Source: Trichostrongylus colubriformis
Lineage: Eukaryota > Nematoda > Chromadorea > Rhabditida > Trichostrongylidae
Assembly (NCBI GenBank): GCA_963978905.1
Contig: OZ022260.1
Coordinates: 41,724,259-41,788,258 of the forward strand
Reading direction: 5' to 3'
Length of the DNA stretch: 64,000 nucleotides
Translations under genes and position numbers: made by a program
The notes under the pieces: generated by a model
Seen by the model: the letters and a program-made list of their open reading frames with translations, nothing else
Database searches by the model: none
What the model was told of the DNA's origin: nothing
Shown: positions 1-12,644 of the stretch, piece by piece
Layout of the letters: each line of letters begins with the position of its first letter
Numbering within the stretch: the first letter of the stretch is position 1

Positions 1-139
1 CTGGAGCGCGCAAAAACTCCATGTTTTCAAAAGTGTACGTTAAATGTCCAAGTTCGACTTTTCATAAATCTTGGCAGGTATTTCTTTGATATGTGTCAGT
101 TTCTTGTAGCCAAGACCAAGATATTAATTAACTTTATAC

Positions 140-178
140 GGCTAACGTTTCGGCCTTGTCGCCTTCGTCAGAGCCTGG
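140..178. repeat. Penelope-like element untranslated motif
   Basis: The stretch reads GCTAACGTTTCGGCCTTGTC followed by GCCTTCGTCAGAGCC. I recognise this kind of GTTTCGGC/CTTCGTCAG motif from the ends of GIY-YIG-type retroelements in worms. It lies just outside the inverted repeat that begins at 172 and next to the GIY-YIG fragment at 340-681, which supports the assignment. Family assignment is from memory, not from a search. Confidence 0.4.
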
Positions 179-770
179 AAAAACAAAGATAATCGCGATA
201 CAACCCCCAAATTCCATTTCAGACTTACAAAACAGTTCCACGTAGACCAGAGAATTAGGATAAGAGTCGCAAACCACAATAACAGACGAACTCACCTTAG
301 AGCACAGCCGGCCGTCGTTGAGACCACCGTTATTCTGATTCAGTGGGTGGCTTCAGATGATCCGACCCAACGGCACGAGGCCGATGGCGTTTTTAGCCCA
401 CACAAGGTGAGAAACGGGGCAAGTTCGTTTGTTATGGATAGGCATTCGTCTTTCCTATTCATTTTGGGACTTTGGGCGCTAATCCAAAATGCTTCTAAAG
501 TTTTGCGCGCTGGGGTCCGCGATTCCCGCGATAGAATCCTAACAGCCACTTCGAACTCCACATCTTCATGGCACTGCAGCCGATGAGCACCCAGGGGGGT
601 CTCGGGCCTGGATCTTTTCAGGCCATCGAGGTGCTCTTTGACCCTAGAGCACAGAGGTCGTTCGGTTCCGCCGATGTATCTGTAAGTCCTTTTTTTTGTT
701 TCTGTTACTGTTTTGTAAGTCTGAAATGGAATTTGGGGGATGTATCGCGATTATCTTTGACTTTCCAGGA
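172..770. repeat. Inverted repeat enclosing a GIY-YIG fragment
   Basis: The arm at about 190-235 is the reverse complement of about 707-755, with a single mismatch over roughly 50 bases, and a weaker match extends outward through CCTGG/CCAGG. The two arms flank the GIY-YIG coding remnant. Inverted terminal copies are known in some Penelope-like elements; alternatively two fragments of one element inserted in opposite orientation. Confidence 0.65.
340..681 (-). pseudogene. GIY-YIG endonuclease fragment of a Penelope-like retroelement (truncated)
   Basis: The minus-strand frame contains, in order, a YIG motif (codons at about 670-678), RPLCSRVKEHLDGLKR, TPLGAHRLQCH, and then ESRTPARKTLEAFWI and NRKDECLSITNELAP, ending at a stop at 340. 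This is the recognisable arrangement of the GIY-YIG nuclease domain found at the C-terminus of retroelement polyproteins in nematodes: YIG, the conserved Arg in the RVKEHL helix, and the downstream K/E helix. No reverse transcriptase precedes it; the sequence beyond 690 is non-coding and repeats. The domain would nick DNA during retroelement insertion, but here it lacks its N-terminal GIY strand and the polymerase, so it is a dead fragment. An independent GIY-YIG gene is less likely because no start or upstream exon is visible. Confidence 0.7.
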
Positions 771-780
771 TGTACTTTGA

Positions 781-2457
781 ATGATTGCAGGTTTTACTGT
801 GATAGAAACAAAACATTATAAATACATGTTTACACAAACCTTTTGAAATATCCTTTTTCCCTTTCTACATAGGCCTTCGCAGCCAGGTGGGTGAAGGACT
901 AAACTTTTTGAACGCCACTAATCCTCCGTTGGCTGCCCGCGCGCATGACAGTTGAGAAAGGCATTACTTTGCTCCTTAGGCAGATAGCCGGGCCTACTGG
1001 CTAATTTGTTTACGTTTTTCGCTTGCATGAGACCACAGGCTTTACCAGTACCTCGCCTAAGTGGTTTTTAGCATTCATCTTTATACATTTGTTAACAAAA
1101 ACCAAAGGTTTGGTCGTCATAACAGAGACTTCTGCCCAACTTCTCGAAAAAATCAACCGTATCTGGTATCTACTGTCCATATCTACTGTCATCGTTCTTT
1201 GCTTATTGTGGAAGTCATCGGGTGGAGATCTTCTTGGCTGTTGTGAACCCCTTCGTGTAGCGGCTCACTAAATCATAGAACATAATCGATGCTGTGCACC
1301 TTAAAATTTCCGAGCATCCCGTAGCACTTGGCTTCTATCTTCACGGTTGAAATAGCGGTCCTCCTGAAAATCGTCTCCAAGCTTAGTATGTGAATGGAAG
1401 AGCAGGTTTTTCTCTACAGAGCAATACCCAAATAATCTGAAAAACGAGAAATTCAGTGCTGAAAAATCAAGACGAAATAATCGATGTGGAGAACGGCGGG
1501 CACTCCCAGTCCGACCTAATACTATTATAGTTTCAATGGATTATAACCAGATATCGTTATCGTCCATTGTCCCTTTACCCACCATCTTTGAATTGTAAAT
1601 GTTCCAACGCGTACGTGTTGGTCCCAGCGTGATACCGGACTTTTCCGCTTGAATCCACTCAGCGGCACTCAGCGCAGTCGGCAGAATCCAGTCTGATGGA
1701 ACGGCTCCTTGGCCATCCCTCACATCACTTTCACTAAGTTGAAGTGAGCTGAAAACATCGTGATGAATCGGGGCGCAACGGGGCTCCGCCTCGTTCAACT
1801 ACGGACACCCCCATCGACCGCGGGCCCCGTCGGGAGAAGACGAAAGAACCGGTCATGGCGTGCTCGTGGTGAAAGCTGTGTGTGTCCTCTGCCTTTCACC
1901 TCTTCCTCAGGAATGGAACAACGTCGACGAAGGGTGGGTTAGCGCCTGGCCGCCGACTCATCGTCAAATGTTGCTATTTTCACAACAAAATTACCGACGC
2001 ATCGTTAGTGAAGGCGTTCGCTTGGTCGTATTGATTTCCAGCTGCAGCACACAGCAAAAGGCAAAAGCACAACTGGAAGCCGATGCGAACTGCAAGCTCC
2101 TTCCATACTTCACTGCTCATTTCGGCCTCATTCGCAAGAGATTAGCCCACAGGATTGGACGACTGTAGGACGAGTGCAGTGCTGGTTTTGGCCGTACTCG
2201 GGCATGTTCATTACCACAATCGTCCTTGGCCCTGAGCCAGGAACCTTTCCCTTCGCAAGTGACATTAGGATGAGCCATGAACTTTTCCATCTCTCCATTT
2301 GGAATTTAGAAAGTGCCATTTTCATGTTTTTTTCGTATTCGTGCCTCATAGTATTACTGAACATTCTGTCGCTGGTAATATCGTGTCTCTAAATTGTGGA
2401 GCAAATTTTAACTTCCTTTCATTTCCTCGTTTCAAAGACAGTGACAGGGTTAATTTG
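781..2457. other. No gene seen
   Basis: Only short overlapping open frames with no recognisable motif and no consistent splice sites. No repeat shared with the rest of the window was noticed here. Confidence 0.5.
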
Positions 2458-2800
2458 GGTAATGAGAATTCCCGGACTGGGTCACGCAAGTGAAAGCTAT
2501 GGGTCTGAGAAGGCTATACATATGTGGCGAAATTTCCGAGGAGAGAGCGTGCCTCCGGGCTTTATAAGAGCCACCTTCTTCAGCAGCTTCCACTTGTTTT
2601 ATGGCAGCCTGTCCCTTCTCTCAGAGCTCCCGCTCCTTTTGAGAATAAATGGCGGAAAAGGGGTCTTATTTCCACGATTTTTGACCGCTTCATTCCGTTT
2701 TTTCTTCTCATTTGCATTATTAAGCACGTCGCGCTTCATATTTGATGATCTTTCCATATTCGGTCCGAATTACCTCTGTCACTGCTTTTAAAAGGATGAC
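2458..2800 (+). repeat. Dispersed repeat, copy 1
   Basis: The segment starting GTAATGAGAATTCCC and including CACGCAAGTGAAAGCTATGG matches the segment starting near 12645 (GTAATGAGTGCTCC, CATGCAAATGAAAGCTACGG) and the similarity continues loosely for about 300 bases. A shorter related stretch (CCCGCCCCTTTCGCTAACA) is near 30780. Nature of the element unknown. Confidence 0.4.
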
Positions 2801-3260
2801 TTAAAAGAAAGAAATTTGAGGACTTGAGACTAACTGATTCGATAATATATCACACTGATGGCTGGTGATCAACAGACAATTTTGCAGAATTCACAGAATT
2901 TAGCAAAATTTGAGCAAAATCAAATTCTCCGTTCATTCGTCAGAGAATCACTGCACACTCCAAAATTTTCACCGAAGGAAAAAAAGTCCAGCACTTTCTA
3001 TTTTCTTTTTTTCATTAATTTTTGAGATCTAAAGAATTGTAATAGACCAAAGCTGCTTTGTTTGGGAGTGACATTATGCCAACACAAGCTTCGTAGACGG
3101 GTGTTTTCGTCGTCTCTGACGAAACCAAAAGCTTAACGTCTCCCAAGGGCACCCAGTTATGCCAAACTTTTCCCCGACATGTTTGACCTATTCGCCGTTG
3201 TTAGGAGGTGCCCTACACTGCTGTTGTTGGGATTAACATCGATTCCCTGGTGATTTGTGG

Positions 3261-3463
3261 GATTCCAGAGACCAGTGGCTTACTTGACCCTGGCTGTTGA
3301 GACATCCGGCAAGGCTGATCATAAAACTGGATCAGCTTCTGTCCAGCTGACTTGCAATTCTACTGGTTTTTCCTACTGGATTCCAGAGGCTAAAAGCTTA
3401 CTTGACCGGCAAGGCTGGTCATAGAACTGGATCAGTTCCTGCCCAGCTGAGTTGCAACACTAC
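3261..3463 (+). repeat. Tandem duplication, about 100-bp unit
   Basis: Two diverged units, about 3261-3365 and 3372-3463. Both contain GATTCCAGAG, GCTTACTTGACC, GGCAAGGCTG, ATCATAAAACTGGATCAG or its variant, and CCAGCTGA then TTGCAA and CTACTGG. Confidence 0.7.
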
Positions 3464-6221
3464 TGGTGTATGTGACAAGTGTCACATATCACCCATGGTG
3501 GCTGGAGGCTTGACAATGTTGATGTCTGTCTGTCAGTCGTACTGCGTAATTAATCTCAGGCAATGTCAACGCTTTGAAGACTCAAGACGTCCCCCAACGG
3601 GGAATGGGTGTGACCTGTGGTGATACTCCTCGTGTTGTTACGGCCGTGAAATTGATACTTTCACTCGTCGACACATGCCTTTTTCCTTACTCATCCGACA
3701 GGAAGCGTTCTCAAGCATGTGCTGTGGTTTCCAGCAAATTGAACCGTATATTCCACTTCTAGTTTTTTTGCGCCTTTCATGCCGTCTGCTTCAAATATCG
3801 GAGTCTCTTTCATTATGCGTTTTTGATTATCTCGGACTATGTGGAAGCCACCTTCGGATTCTTTCTGAGAGTGAAGTTATCTTTCAGCTCGAAAACAATT
3901 CATGTACAACATTAGTATGACACTCTGATTATATATTCAAAAAACTCAAAAGACCCCTCAAAAACCTAAAAAAAATCACCTTCTTCAGGCCCTGCAAAAA
4001 TCATACAAAACAACCGTTAAACCGGAGATGGATGACTTCATTTTCTCTTCGTCCACAGTAGCATTTTCAATGATTTCCACTTGAATATTCATTATCTCAT
4101 TCTCACAGTAGGCCATATTGATGTCTAAGTACTAGTCTGATTCAGAATGTGGCCTTCTGTGGATCTTGGACTTCCTTGACAGCATCATTTCTAAATTTTG
4201 AAGTACTTTGAGATTTTTTGTCTCGAGTCAATGAAAATCATTGTGGCGAAGATCACGACTACAAGTGAGTTAAGGTTTCCTGTAAAGTCTTTCAGTCCCA
4301 ACTCCATGAGACTCAGTTTCCCTTGGGGGAAGTTGTGCATATGGAACTGCTGGGAAACAATAATGAAGCTTTTTCACATTCCATAATGCACAAGAAAAAA
4401 CCTCAGGGGTTCCAGATCATCATGGACGGGAGCTCTTTGGGTAATGGAATTTTAAAGCATTATGCGCAGTGTGTTCGAGAAAACTCATTGTTCTCTATAG
4501 TAGAAATGACGAGGATTTTCCGCTTTTCGTATCAATCTCCTAAATAAACATGCTTTTTTGATGTTGAGCTTTGAAAATAAATAAAAGACGTTCGGCATCA
4601 GGAAATGGGTCAGAATTCATAATACATTCGCTGTTCTTGAATGTGGATGGATCGGAATAATTTAAGCCATCCACAGCTTCGAGTTTCCTCCGTAGAAAGA
4701 TTGAATATTCCGAAAAAGCTTCCAAAACGTAGCGTTAGCCCCTTACTACCGTATAAATAGCGAATTCAGTCATGAAAATGAATTCAGAATTTGAGTAGTT
4801 CCGCTAACAGTCCACCATGCCATCTTACGTTTTTTTAAGCACAAGTTTTTTTAAAGCTGTCCTTTGTATACTGAGAATGTCACGTGGTATCGCACGAGGG
4901 TGATGGAATGTTGTGAGCTCGTTGTCAGGCGACAAAAAGCACAATTTCCATGTTATCGTTGGTCTTTCTTGTCGATTAACAAGAAAAACTACTTCAGCCG
5001 TCTATGTGTGACTGTGAAAAGCTCAAGGCGTAAAGTCGGCAATGTGGGGGCAACTACGTCGATTTTCCTGACGAGTTCGATCCTACCTCAGATCAAGCCC
5101 GCACTTCTTCCCACGGTGTACTGGTTTTTCTCTGAAGTGCCAGGACACGGTCAGTCGCACCTCACCGGTTCAGCCACCACTTGAATTGCGCTGGATCAAG
5201 CGGAATGAAATGGCTTTTTGTCCCTGCTGAGCCCTTTAGGTCCGGGTCTATGGCTACTCGGCGAGTACAATGGAAAGGGCAAGCCACACAAGGATTCACC
5301 AACCAGGCCTTTGGTTTTAATCCCCACCGATTAGTTCTACTCGTCGGAGCAGATCCCTCCGTGGCCGTCGCTGCTGCCTTAGGAACCCTGTGGGCGTCCT
5401 CCAATTCCTCAGAATCCGACGCTTAATCCCGACAATTTTTCATTGCTACGACTCTCAGTCGATTTCCATTCCGGAGCAAGCTCCCTACAACGGATTCACC
5501 GTTGTCTTGTTAATTATTATTCCGTATTGATTTTGGTAATCATTTAAATTTAGGATTTTTCGCTCGAGGAGTAGAAATCGGCTGTGACTTGAAATGTCAT
5601 TTAGATGAAATTTCTCCTATCAACTTAAGGAAAGTTTTTATTGCGCATGTTTCAAAGGTTTGTAAACCTTTCAGTGGATGGAAAACCAGGGTTCTCGAAT
5701 CCCTTGCCTTTACTGAATTTTTGTGTTCCAGACAAAAACCTAGAAAGGCCAAAAACCGCCCACAATTAATTGCATTGGCTAGAATCAAATGCAATTTGCA
5801 ATTTGGAATCTGTTGTTGTGGCTGTTGAATAGGTTGGGTGGTGTTCAGTACGGCTTCCCAGACTTAATTTACCAAATCAGGTGATTCTCCGTCCTTCCGG
5901 TTTTTGAATGATGTGATGAAAACCCTTATATTGAAGAGATCAAATGGGGACTAGACTAGATAAGATGTTTGAGCAAAGCTTTGTTTCAATTGGTCACATT
6001 CTTTGTGATTCGCCTTGTGGACGCATTCTGATACGCATCGTACCTAAATTTACTGGAAAATGTGATGGCGTCAGTTATTTTGTAATGCAATTCATTTTGC
6101 TGGCAATTCTAACAATTAACTGAATCAAGAGGTTAGAATCACATATTGGTTGAGATCCAAGGAAGGTCGTATTAATTGTTTTCAGAAGGGAAGAGGAGCT
6201 AGAGTTTAGTGGGCCAGTTGA
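3464..6221. other. No supported gene
   Basis: No known domain was found. The GC-richer interval about 5162-5430 is open on both strands (80-81 codons each way), but neither translation is recognisable and I saw no paired splice sites, so I do not call a gene there. Confidence 0.4.
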
Positions 6222-6648
6222 AGGAATTGTCTACGGAAATCTAAGTTCTGCTTCTGTTACCCATATACTTATGTTGTATGTGCTTATCAAGGACCACATG
6301 CAAAAATTAAGGCGAAAAAAAAGAGTATGACTGAAAAAAAGCTCTTCAAGTGACAGCCGATGAGGTGGTGTGTCCGTGAATATGGGAAGGCCAGAATGCT
6401 CTGTAGGTGACGAGGCGAAGGTCAAGTGGTCAGAGACGCAGACGGAAAGCAAACAATTTTGGGGCGAAATTTTGATCTGTTCTATGCGCACTTGCTCGGT
6501 GGGAATTCAAACGTGTTGACCCTCTTCCATTTTTTACTTCTGCCTTGAGGCAAAGAAAATTTTTTGGCTTTTTCGTCTTTCTGCTCACGTACTGTATCTA
6601 GTAGGATGCTTTTAAGAGCAGTTACAGTTAGATCCATTGGCGAAACCT
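6222..6648. repeat. MITE family B, copy 1 (TTAA-type ends)
   Basis: The left end AGGAATTGTCTACGG and the GTTACCCATATACTTATGTT block are shared with the family A MITEs, but the interior differs. The right half (GGGAATTCAAACGTGTTGAC, TTCTGCCTTGAGGC, GTACTGTATCTAGTA) matches copies near 13380 and 20542. Confidence 0.65.
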
Positions 6649-7049
6649 TTTATGGATGATTCGGAGATTCCGCAACGTTCTACCGAGCGATGTGAAAACG
6701 GTCACTTTTCGGTTGCGATGCTTGAAGGGGTGTGTATTTTGAAAACATTTTCATCTCCTTCCTTTAGTATGCGAGAGGAAGAAAGACTCTAGCTGAACAT
6801 CTATAGTGCAATGCAAAGTTCTTCACTCACTGCGCTCCCTTTGCCGCTGGTAATAAATATTTCAGTTTATGATTACTTAAGTCAGACTTCGCTTAGGAAA
6901 TGGCACCAGTGAGAGCGAATTCTTTCACCAGGCTCTGCTTCTCTGTAACCTCATTTTATTTCCTTGCGACGTTGTTGCGCTGTCTCAACTGCGATGGCGT
7001 AACGTGTCTGTCAATGTGATTTTTTACTTTTGGCTCGTCCCTAAAGCTA

Positions 7050-7910
7050 TTAGGTTGTCCCAAAAGTCTTGCAGTATTTTTTCGATCATCACTTTTTATT
7101 TTTTTCGTCCAACAAATAACAATTAGGCAACAACGTATTGACCATTGTTATCGGCAACCCTCTGCCAATTCATAGGAAAATCGTTGATTCCCTTCTCCCA
7201 GAACACTGGGTTCTGAGAGTCGAAGAAGTCAGCGATTGCCTTCGCAGGCAAGTCATAATCAACGAATTTCCTCTTGGCCAGGAAGGTTCGAGAGGATGGG
7301 TAAGGTGATAGCCAGAAGGGGCAATGTCTGGAGAGTATGGCGGTTGGAGCAGCACATCCCAGCCGAGCTCCTATAACTTGGCGAAATGGGAGCGGGTGTC
7401 GTCATAAAGAAGGGTAACCCGCCTTTTCCGGCCTTTTTCTCGAACAGCGACGGCGAGCTGCTGGAGCTGGTGGGTGCATACGGCAGCGGTGACTGTCTGG
7501 CCTTGTACCAGCACCTCGCCGAAAAGCATTCCTTCCGCGTCCCAGAACCAGCACAGTCCCAAGCGTGGTTTGTCTTTCATGTCAATCTCGCCGTTGCTGA
7601 AGCTGATGAACCAGCGGCGCACGGTCACGTAGCTCACACATCCCTTGCCCAATGCAGCGCTGATGGAGTGGCAAGCTTCCGTCGTTTTGGTGCCGCGACC
7701 GCTCATAGTAGATGACACCGCGAGTTGGGTGGGTATCGACAACGGGCATTGTAGCTCTCTTTACGGGATCTGGTGGGTCAATATATATTTTCCTAGAAAG
7801 CTTAGGGAACGTTCTACCATATTCCTGAACCGCCTGGACCTGCCTCGAAGTGAACAGAGTTGCTGATTTTTTTTTTGGAAAAATACCACAAGACTTTTGG
7901 GACAACCTAA
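7050..7910 (-). mobile_element. Mariner transposon, internally deleted and inactivated
   Basis: Terminal inverted repeats begin TTAGGTTGTCCCAAAAGTCTTG at 7050 and match the complement ending at 7910 over about 33 bases with a few mismatches. TA duplications sit at 7048-7049 and 7911-7912, as expected for mariner. The element is 861 bp against about 1.3 kb for intact mariners. Minus-strand frames carry a helix-turn-helix segment (TVRRWFISFSNGEIDMKDKP), then abruptly the later part (LVQGQTV, a YDDTRSHFAKL version of the second catalytic motif) and, in another frame, PPYSPDIAPSGYHL. The block with the first catalytic Asp is missing, a frameshift separates the last two parts, and the third catalytic Asp reads Gly. 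Confidence 0.9.
7170..7742 (-). pseudogene. Mariner transposase remnant
   Basis: Degenerate transposase inside the 861-bp mariner. An N-terminal DNA-binding part lies in a frame at 7371-7742 and the C-terminal part in another frame at 7170-7355. Central residues including the first Asp of the D,D34D triad are deleted and APSD has become APSG, so no active enzyme can be made. Confidence 0.85.
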
Positions 7911-8474
7911 TAAATTGGCAGTTATCGCCAATATGGAGGTGCGCTAAAGACCTTTGACGCCCGCGCACTCGTATTACGTTGGCCCAGTGATGTTACCGAC
8001 GTCGACGTACACCTCATCAGAATTGCATAGTGGTTAGGTTACACGGCGGTTGACGGGTAAGGTAACCTCGGGGGCCATGAATCGGAAAAACGTCGTCTGA
8101 AATTGAATTATAGCTCTTGAGGTGAAATTTCGCGTGGGGAGCGCTCAGAAAAGAGAAACGTAGATCGCTTCACGTTCCAAGGCCACATCAGTGGATAATA
8201 GGGAACTACTCAAAAGAACTTTATAGTCGGAAAGCTGTGATCGAGACTGGGAAAGAGCATGCGAAACGAACAGAAGAAAAGGTAGCAACGCCTTCAGGGT
8301 ACTTTCTACTGTAATTAAGCTATTCCTTGGGGTTAGCTTGAATGATGAATAATGGGCTACGCAACTCAACCAAAAGAGGTTTAATGTACGAGTGTAGTAC
8401 CCATGCGAATATATCCCAGATGTGCTTCCAAGTTTAGATTCTGATCCACAAAGGGAATAGGCTTGCTGAATGCA

Positions 8475-8521
8475 AGTTGGTGGGCGGAGTCTTGGACTTA
8501 CGTAAAGACTACGCCCACCAG
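8475..8521. repeat. Short imperfect palindrome
   Basis: TTGGTGGGCGGAGTCTT pairs with AAAGACTACGCCCACCAG across a short loop. It could be a tiny MITE or a structured RNA end; nothing more can be said. Confidence 0.5.
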
Positions 8522-8639
8522 CCTAATGTTAACCTAGCGCGCTTGATGTAACCGATACCAAATCTTCTCTTCGTCAATCTCTCCTCGTAAAACCTCGGCA
8601 TCGATATTAATTTGAAGCTCCTCCCTATTATGCCAACGA

Positions 8640-8930
8640 GTGTGTTGAACATTTATTGACAGCTTGAGTTTCGACCAAATCGTCTTTCTCAAAGGTCCAA
8701 ACGTGGCTCAAAATTTAGGATTTTGTCCACAACACCACCAAACGCCTCATCCTCCTAGCGGTTTTATTTATAGTTAGGGAAACAATGGAGAATTGCCTAA
8801 ATTCCAGAACGGCTAGGGGATGAGGCATTTGGCTGTGTAGGGGCAAAATCTTGAAGCCACATTTAGGTCGTTGAGGAAGGCGATCTGGTCAAGACCTCAA
8901 CTCCTCAATAAAAAGTTCCATCTAACAATC
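8640..8930. repeat. Foldback MITE, about 290 bp
   Basis: Two long imperfect arms face each other: CGACCAAATCGTC, AACGTGGCTCAA and ACGCCTCATCCTCCTAGC on the left pair with the complements of GACCAGATCGCC, AATGTGGCTTCAA and ATGCCTCATCCCCTAGC on the right, with a short spacer near 8765-8805. Confidence 0.7.
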
Positions 8931-8952
8931 GTTCGCATCATGGAAAAGAGCC

Positions 8953-9110
8953 TTGAACTAATTAGATTTTGTACTTTTTCTGTTTTCCAGTCATAATGGA
9001 GAGTCCATCATATCCTTTTTTTTTAACTAATTAGATTTTGTATTTTTTGTATTTAATTGGACTGTGTATTTTTGTACCTTTGATTCATAATGAGAATTCC
9101 ATCAAAGCCT
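8953..9110 (+). repeat. Tandem duplication, about 73-bp unit
   Basis: AACTAATTAGATTTTGTA occurs at about 8957 and again at about 9027, each followed by TTTTTGT-rich sequence and a CATAATGRAGAGTCCATCA-like block. Confidence 0.6.
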
Positions 9111-10849
9111 TTTTCAAACTTGTTTTTGGAGTAGCTCTTCACATCGGACGCAAGCAGTCCACAGCTTTTCTTATAGAATGGCCACGCTAAAAGCCAGATA
9201 TTATTCCAGATCTTCAATCTATCGCAATCGATTTTCGTCGTCTTTGTATGACGCTGAATCTTTCATCATAACGAGTCTTTGGATCCCAGCTGTGAGACCT
9301 CCAATAAAATGAAATGCGCTGTTTTTACCATCGAAAGATGTTGCTCTTCCCCTCTCGCTCCCCCGCTATTCTTTTTTTGTGTATGTAAGGTTTATGAGTT
9401 TACTAAATTGTTTTGCACATTTAATCCTTATGAGTACTTTCACGGCCCGACGTATTCACTGGCCGTCTTCTTTCGAGTCTGGTACTAATCAGAAGTATTT
9501 AGACGTCTTCAAGAGGACCCGGAAGGTGTGAAAATTGTTGGCTTATTGGCGGTCTAGAGTTTAAAGCACAGGTTCACTGCCTAATAGGGCGTTACTCAAT
9601 TGTAATGAATTCAAGGATTGACGTTAATTAGTCTCTAAAATCAATTCAAAAATTCCACCTTCTTCCTTTGGAAAAAATCAATGAAAAGTGATTATACAGA
9701 CATCAAAGATGTCTAGTACCACATTTAGTACTATACCACAAGAGTCCGTGAAACCTTTTTTTCACTGTTTTGTTTATTACTGGTTTTATGCAAGCTTTAC
9801 CTTGTTCACTTTGGCACTAATTGTCCAGGCTCACTGTAAATTTTATCTACCCACACGAATTTGCTTGTGTAATAAATGAACTAAAAATTAAATAAAGTAG
9901 GACCTGAAGGATTCGGAAGTCCTGATTATCCTTAAGTGATTTGTCTACGGAACATTGGTGGTGCAGCATTAATGGTCAACTAGCAGAAGAGATAGGACCT
10001 ATCTCTCCTGCTAGTTGTTTTCCTTGTTTTTCTTTTCTGTGTTTTTTCTTTTTTTCTTGGAACATTCTTCTTATGAAACTCCCCCTTGATTACGGCATGT
10101 CACTTGACATATCAAATAAATAAATAGATGTCATGGTCACTATTCGGCCCAGGAGTATAGCAATGAAAGCTGGCACTGCTATTAGCCGATCAGTGCGTTC
10201 AATAAAAATTATAGCCGCTTGACATGGGCGAGGAACAGTTGTCCTATGTAATGATGTACACGAAACGGACGAAACATGCGCGTCGAACGTTGCTATAGTT
10301 TACAACATGTCGACAACTAATTGTATGTACTTTGGCATCGCTGGCGTAAATCTGTCACAAAACAGGTGATTATTACGTGACCCACCCCCGACCGCTTAGT
10401 CATTCTTTGAATTCTCATCAGCTGGCTTCTCACCTGTCTGTCTCTCTACTGACTGACTGGTCAACCTCCTGACATCCTATTGATTTCAGTGTTTCGCTAT
10501 TTCATCTGATTGTGTACTCAGTTGTGTAGAGTCAGTTGTTTTACGTCATTGAGTCAATATGTAACCTTGCATCCTGTCTGGAACGGTTTTCATTCTGTTT
10601 TCTCGATTTTCTAGCCACGTTCCCAGAGTTTTATCCGGGTCGAACCACTACTCTGTCTTTTTATGTTCAAGTCAACCCATCATGTCATTTGTACCATTGT
10701 GCATGTGCTTGTCACGCGAATACCAACATTTGACGCAATTTTCTGATTCTTCTATAAAATTTATTGAAAAACTACCTTAGCGTGTAATTTGGGGTGACGG
10801 TTGGGACACACGGTCAGTAGGGTCACTAGGTCACGGGAACCATGCACAT
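9111..10849. other. No gene seen
   Basis: Short frames only, none with a recognisable domain. Confidence 0.4.
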
Positions 10850-11091
10850 CCCTGGGTGTGTACCCATATGTCAGGAATTCGCACGACGAGCCGCGTGCGA
10901 CGCAGTGTGTGCTACCTATGCGCAACGCGGTAGTGGGGTCTGAGAACGATTACACGGTAATGCTAGGGGCGCGATACGCAGTGGACTTGTAATCGCATCG
11001 GGACCCAACAACATGGCGCCTTTAGCTCGTCCGCATTGCTTCGCTTGCGACATGCCGCGGTGCGAATTCTGACATAAGGGTACATCCCAGG
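10850..11091. repeat. Foldback MITE (GTGTGTAC-type ends), copy 1
   Basis: The left arm CCTGGGTGTGTACCCATATG then TCAGGAATTCGCAC pairs with the right arm complement CCTGGGATGTACCCTTATG then TCAGAATTCGCAC. The arms resemble those of the element at 36788-37304 in the kpc-1 intron. Confidence 0.7.
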
Positions 11092-12204
11092 TCCCTGAGA
11101 CTTGTTCTCTATAACAGTTTTCTCCAGAAATATTTTGAAAAGCGAGTAGAGCATTGTACGATTACTGGAGTGAGAAATTGGATGTGACGGTTGACCTCAA
11201 CAAACTGGATATTCTCTGGAATATGGTAGGCTCTTTCAGTTTTATCTGAATTCGAAAATTCACTTTTTCTCAAGTATTATATTGTGTCCTGTAGCATTAC
11301 CCATTCATCAGTAGTATAACGAACAGACTTCCAAGGAGGATAGGGTTAACATGAACAAATTGTCTGAATAATTTATGTCACAGGGCAAAGACCACAGACT
11401 GTCACAGGGTGGCAGGCCTAGGCCACAATCCGTGTGTCTCAACCTACACCCTGTAATTCGGCCCTCTGGTATGTCAAGTATGCGGAATGAGGCAGTGACA
11501 AATGACGCGCTAACACATACACTGTTCTAAGATTGCTCCCAACCCTCACTCGGCCCTGGCTAACCCAGCGTTTCATTTCTCCACCCTCGCGTGAATTCCT
11601 TCTTCCCCACTCCAGATGTCAGGTTAGGCGTGATGAGCGTTCAGTGTCGCCTGAACTCGAGAGAAATGTCGAATTCGTGGCGCATTCCAAACCTGATCGC
11701 TATCTGATGAAATTTTCTATCTTTTTTTGAGGCTATACATGATCACGATGCATGCCAAACACCAACACTTTGAAAACTCCAAATTCTTGATCTAGATGAG
11801 TTTTTTCGGAAAGTTTTTCCATTCTCACTTCATGGGGTCCACTAATTCACTGCCCCTCCTTTTTATCATGACGTTGAACTTTTCGGTCTATATCTACGGA
11901 GACCATTTTTTGTTTATCTTTGATACGCTTTGTTTACGACTTCTGTGGATATAACAGAATTGTGGCTGATAGTGGCTCAAATTTCCTACCATACCAACCG
12001 TGCGCTCGAAATATTTTCTCTTCGAAGCGGAACTCTCGTTATGCAAAAAATCGAGCTAAAATGGTACAGTGCTTGGTTGGAATAGATTCAATCTACAATC
12101 TCATTGTCACTGCCCACCATCTATACTTACTATTCATTCAATCAGCCTGCCCATGCTGAAGGGATTGACAATGCCTGAGCTGGTCTTACGAAGCCCTTGC
12201 TCGA
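11092..12204. other. No gene seen
   Basis: Only short frames without motifs. Confidence 0.4.
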
Positions 12205-12624
12205 ACAGATTGTACACAGAAAGATGAGTTTCTCTGTTACTCACATATTTATGTTGTATTTGTCCAATAAAAGCCGCAAGCAAGCCTCAAGTGAGAATCC
12301 GGCAAAGATACACTTCCTAAAAATGGTGGACGACGGGGCGGGACGGCTGTGTAGGTGCCTGCCCTGTTATCCATCGCGGTTGGAGACGAAGGATGGGAAT
12401 GTTTTCGTAACTTCCCGTTTCCACTCTACGCCTCCGAACGCTCCTTTGCTGCTCCGCTCTTCAGCAGGTACCCGGACGTCATACCCTTCCTCCACCACTT
12501 TGAGGATCTGTGTGTCAGCCGGATTCTCACTTTTTCGAGTAAAACTTTGCATGCCCATAGTAAGCAAATACAACATGAACATATGGGTAACAGAGAGACT
12601 CATTTTTTCCTTGCACGGTTTTTT
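12205..12624. repeat. MITE family A, diverged copy
   Basis: Palindromic arms carry the family A blocks GTTACTCACATATTTATGTT on the left and GAACATATGGGTAACAGAGA on the right, with the GC-rich centre. Terminal bases have drifted, so the limits are approximate. Confidence 0.7.
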
Positions 12625-12644
12625 AAAGACGACAGAAGGGGTAA

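Noticed and set aside
5162..5430. GC-rich interval open on both strands
   Set aside because: Both translations are unrecognisable and there is no supporting splice structure.
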